This document shows, one piece after another, positions 60,366 to 64,000 of a stretch of 64,000 nt of DNA. This DNA is from Metallyticus violacea (taxonomy: Eukaryota > Arthropoda > Insecta > Mantodea > Metallyticidae): assembly GCA_030762175.1 (NCBI GenBank), contig CM060831.1, positions 72,137,001 through 72,201,000 of the forward strand, given 5' to 3'. Position 1 is the first letter of the stretch. Every line of letters begins with the position of its first letter. A model generated the notes under the pieces. That model was given only the letters and a program-made list of their open reading frames with translations, ran no database searches and was not told the origin of the DNA. The position numbers and the translations under genes are program-made.

Positions 60366-60682
60366 ACTAAGGCGTAGGGAAGCATACTTTTATAATATAG
60401 ATATTCTAAACTTTGCAATAAATAATCATTCCTCTGTATTACTTTTTGTTATTTCTATCTGTTTATCCTATTTGTACTGATGTACAAGAATTAATTTTAA
60501 CGAATTAGAAAATTTCAATCGATCTACAACCTGAAATATTTTTGAAGTTTTATTTATGGATAGTAAATATAAATAAACCCTATTTCATTTCTAACACAAT
60601 TAAACGTATTGCATTCCTAATTACATTCAATAATCTGTTTCTGCATTTATACAGGTTGAAATTTGTAAAACTGGAGAATCTA

Positions 60683-61847
60683 CTAGGGGTGCTCTCGGCC
60701 TGACGTTGAGATGTCGTGAAGATGGCCAAATTACTATGATAGTTGTTAAGTATCTCCTTTTGATGGCGCGCTGTAAAGTTTCGTAAGTGTAGTCAATTGT
60801 TTATAACGATCGTGAAGCAAACTAGTGCTAAGATTTTCTACAAAATGGATAAAACTGAAATGATAAAGTACTTCGTTTTGAATGCTTTAACATCTAAAAA
60901 ATACAAAAGGACCTAGGTTCCACATTAAGGGATTCTTCCTGTTCGTTTTCGACGGTTAAAAAGTGGGCTGTCCATTCAAGATGATTTGCTCCCAGGGTGT
61001 TTTAAAACTGCTACTACCGGCAAGATAGTGACAAAAATTCACAATGTCGTATTTAATGGTCGCCGATTTAAGATGGGCGAATTGGCTCACATTGCAAACA
61101 CCTCTATAGGCCGTGTCTACTACATTTTACACGAAGTTTTGGATATGAGAAACATTGGACAAAAAAAAAAAAAAAAGCATTCGAATGATTATTCCACAAG
61201 TGTTTACAGTTGTTTAAATTCAATCCAAGTGAATTTTTTGACGTTTTATAACAATAGAGGAAACATGGATTCATCACTGCACACCAGAGACGAAGGGGAT
61301 GTCCAAACAGTGAATTGCAACAAGTGAAAGTGCACCAAAGAAAGCAAAAACGGTTCCGTCTGCAGGAAAAATTCTGGCTGGTGTTCTGGGATCCTCATGC
61401 ACTTAGACTACTTCCAGAAAGGCGGAATCATTACAAGAGAGTATTACCCTTTATTACTGGACCAACTGAAGGATGCTATTCAGACTACACAACCACACCT
61501 TGCGAAAAAGAAAGTTTTCTTTCATCTCGATAATGCGCTTTTACAGACGTCTAGAGTTGTTGATGCAAAACAACATAACCTTCGCTTCCAAATGCTTCCA
61601 TATCCGTATTATTCATCTATTTGGTTTCCAGCGACTACCTTTTGTTCCCAAACGTGAAGAAATGAGTGGTTGGAGGAAGATTCACATGAAGTAATCAGGT
61701 TGAAGCTGAGACAGAAGCTTATTTTGGATAAATCTTATTTTACTGCGGGTAATAAAATGTTGGAAAGTTTTTGAAATAAATGTATTGATTTATAAGATGA
61801 TTTTCTTAAAGAAAAACTGATTTCTTGGTCAGACCGAGAACTTTTAG
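60683..61847 (+). pseudogene. Mariner element of a second subfamily, defective
   Basis: The terminal repeats CTAGGGGTGCTCTCGGCCTG (60683) and, as reverse complement, CTAAAAGTTCTCGGTCTGAC (ending 61847) match well. The coding region starts MDKTEMIKYF at 60845. Readable blocks are KTATTGKIVTKIHNVVFNGR (61003-61065), GRVYYILHEVLDMRN, WIHHCTPETKGMSK after a frameshift (61269-61310), APKKAKTVPSAGKILAGV, ITREYYPLLLDQLKDAIQ, HLAKKKVFFHLDNALLQTS (61490-61560, second catalytic Asp kept) and LPYPYYSSIWFPATTF, where the third catalytic block has lost its Asp. The C-terminal part is frameshifted. A run of 16 A (61161-61176) sits inside the coding region. Subfamily is distinct from the 29.5 and 45.2 kb copies. 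Confidence 0.88.
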
Positions 61848-63594
61848 AATCTCTCTCGTATAATTTCAATGGTTAAAACATCTTCAAATCGTTCCATACA
61901 TTATTTAACTGCAGTTCTTAATTAATTGTTTAGCTTTAAGTTCTTGTTATGCAAGGATTTATATGTTTAATAAACATCAATTATATATTTTCAGTGCCAA
62001 TGTCAAAAATGCGGTTTATACCTTTTATACATCTTGGGAAAAGCACAAATACATGTGAACTATTTACATTATGTAAGTTGAAAAGTCTGTAACGATATAA
62101 TTTCATTAAATGTAATTGCTTCATTTTAAATAAAGTATTTGCGTCATAAAAGTATTAAACTATTATAAGAAACCTGTAACGTTGTTAAATTACAGTTTCT
62201 GGTAAAATTTATTATATTTAATTATGTATAAATTTTACTTTTAGCATTAAATAAGCATATGTTTTCCTTCCCCCAATCCGATGATCTGTGTGCTGGTTGA
62301 TACAATTTCAGCTCACTCTGAAAATTTGCATCATATTTAATATATGTGCTTTATTTGTGCTGTTCACACATTTTATTCCATGTGAGTTTACTTCTGTTAA
62401 TTTAATGCATTCTATAATCACTCGGTGTTTTGAAACTATACTCTGCCTAACGAAAGCTGATATATATATATTGTCAAAAAACAAAATATATACTATGTCT
62501 TTCTGCACTTAACGGCGGGGAAGAGGAAAAGGAAAGTCAATATGACTGGACATGATTAGAGATGAAGAGAGTAAGTTGTGTACACTTAAACAAACCAGTC
62601 CTACAACGCCTACAGTGTATTATTATCAATACTGCCGTTTCACACGCAATTAATGCTTGGAAACCTATGGCTGTTTATTGATAATTTTATTGCTATACAG
62701 GCTGAACTGTGCAGAATATCTTGTGAAACATTGGCAAAAAGGAGAAGCATGAAGTTTCTGCTGTGATCAACAATCATAAACATTTGCTGACATTGCTTCA
62801 TAGTTTTCATTAGACAGAATTGTTTATTATTGTAACCTTAACAGCATTGATCTTAGTACGACCCCCGCTGCTCATTGATTAAATGAAAGCAAAAGTAGAA
62901 TACATTTCACTCTGTATCTCACAAATCCGTTGCGTGGCCGCCTATGTATACTATCTGCTTTCGTAATTTTATTGTTAGATGATCTTAATTACATAGTTGG
63001 CTTCCCGTGTCGTTTGTTGGGCCACAGAATTTACAGTTAATTTGTTTTCAAGCCTAGCAAATTTACAAAAATTTAAATTCATCCTATCACTAATTGAGTA
63101 GTGCTATTCTTTTGTTTAATTGTCACAATAATTGGTAACGAGATGCAATCCAGCCATTCAGTAGTAAAATTAAATGTCCTGAAACCCTGCATAAAGATTC
63201 TAGAATAACAGTGAGTTTCTAAATATTGCTTTTCATCGATGGCTTTTCATGGATTGTAATGTTCTAATCAAACATTTAATCTTACAGTTGATATGTATAT
63301 AAACTTAATTACGACAAATTTACAATTGCATTTTTCTTATATTTCTGAAAAATTTAAATTAAAACATATGTGCAAACATTTTAACATATATTTTAGAACA
63401 GTGTTAAGATTTATTAAGTAAGGATAAAGATTTCAAAGATTTCTTGAGGAAAAAAAAGCCCAGCAGTTTGTACTATAGTAATTTCATGAAAATGCCTGGC
63501 ACTTGAAAGAACTCCGTTTGTAGCATTCATAGGCACAATTATTCTGGAAGAAAAATAACGGGGAAGCTCCTCTATAAAATGTAAAGTAGCATGC
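61848..63594. other. No recognised feature
   Basis: AT-rich sequence. Overlapping frames on both strands at 62288-62512 are unassigned. Confidence 0.5.
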
Positions 63595-63607
63595 TGTATG
63601 TCTTGTG

Positions 63608-63868
63608 ACCGCCACGGGTGGCCAAGGTCGTTAAGGCGCGGACTCGTGATCGGGAGGTCTGGGTTGGAATACCGTCAGGATCGTCCTCCCTGGTTGAGGT
63701 TTTTCCAGGTTTTCCTCAGTCCTCAGAAATGGCAAATGATGGGGAGGTACCCTAAACTTAGGCCTGGAAAATAAATCCTTTCTCAATGTATCATTTCATC
63801 TCATGTATCATCAGTGTGCATCGCCTGTGGTGCCTCTGTAGCAAAAACGTTAAACACCATTCATTCAT
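63608..63868 (+). mobile_element. SINE B, full length
   Basis: The head CCGCCACGGGTGGCCAAGG, GGCGCGGACTCGTGATCGGG and B box GGGTTGGAATACC are followed by the body (TTTTTCCAGGTTTTCCTCAG, TACCCTAAACTTAGGCCTGG, TCGCCTGTGGTGCCTCTG) and an ATTC tail. It is flanked by a 13-bp target duplication with one mismatch, TGTATGTCTTGTG (63595-63607) and TGTATATCTTGTG (63869-63881). Confidence 0.95.
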
Positions 63869-64000
63869 TGTATATCTTGTGGGTAAGACCACACAATGAA
63901 GAATACGCTGCCAGTCATTTTAACTGGAGATGGACAGAACATGTAATGCCACTAGACTGGAATCGACGAGCTCAAAGAATGACAGCTTAGAACTAGCTCG

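Noticed and set aside
1..64000. CRISPR arrays, bacterial operons, ribosome binding sites
   Set aside because: The sequence has eukaryotic transposons and SINEs throughout; tandem repeats here lack the regular repeat-spacer pattern.

Overview
The window looks like insect nuclear DNA: it is AT-rich, has no long open reading frame over 64 kb, and is full of decayed transposable elements typical of arthropods (several mariner subfamilies, tRNA-derived SINEs, non-LTR retrotransposon tails, microsatellites). I did not find any intact protein-coding gene, functional tRNA, rRNA or CRISPR array. A polyneopteran such as a cockroach or termite would fit the SINE types, but that is inference only. The window is best read as an intergenic or intronic repeat graveyard.

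Layout. 0-4.2 kb: an AT-rich stretch, then SINE B (minus strand) split by a later SINE A insertion, then an unidentified decayed coding-like stretch on the minus strand. 4.2-10.4 kb: little recognisable apart from a SINE B fragment. 10.4-16.1 kb: a truncated mariner (minus), then two copies of an approximately 0.8-kb dispersed repeat (10953-11800 and 15320-16128) that ends in a large stem-loop. 18.4-19.8 kb: degenerate tandem repeats followed by a candidate LTR with an adjoining primer-binding-site-like sequence. 22.2-26.1 kb: transposase remnant, tRNA-like head, non-LTR retrotransposon C-terminus. 28.0-31.0 kb: a long minus-strand pseudogene of a multi-copy, uncharacterised protein family, interrupted by a mariner and a SINE A. 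Taking each insertion out at its target-site duplication puts the flanking reading frame back in register. 31.3-33.5 kb: a 26-bp perfect-arm hairpin, a SINE A and a perfect 73-bp tandem duplication. 38-46 kb: transposase remnant, minus-strand mariner, SINE B and a nearly full-length mariner. 48-54 kb: tRNA-like head with a tandem duplication, reverse-transcriptase remnant, IS630-like transposase remnant, SINE A nested in SINE B, and a retrotransposon 3' end. 58-64 kb: two SINE A copies, a mariner of a different subfamily and a SINE B.

Two SINE families dominate, with six recognisable copies each. SINE A has an Asp/Glu/Gly-like tRNA head, is about 290-300 bp long, and four copies have clear 11-13-bp target-site duplications. 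SINE B has a Ser/Leu-like head and ends in ATTC repeats. A is found inside B twice and B inside A never, which suggests that A was active later. No genes work together here as a pathway. The most unusual items are the interrupted uncharacterised gene family at 28-31 kb, the paired stem-loop repeats at 11 and 16 kb, and the perfect hairpin at 31.3 kb.
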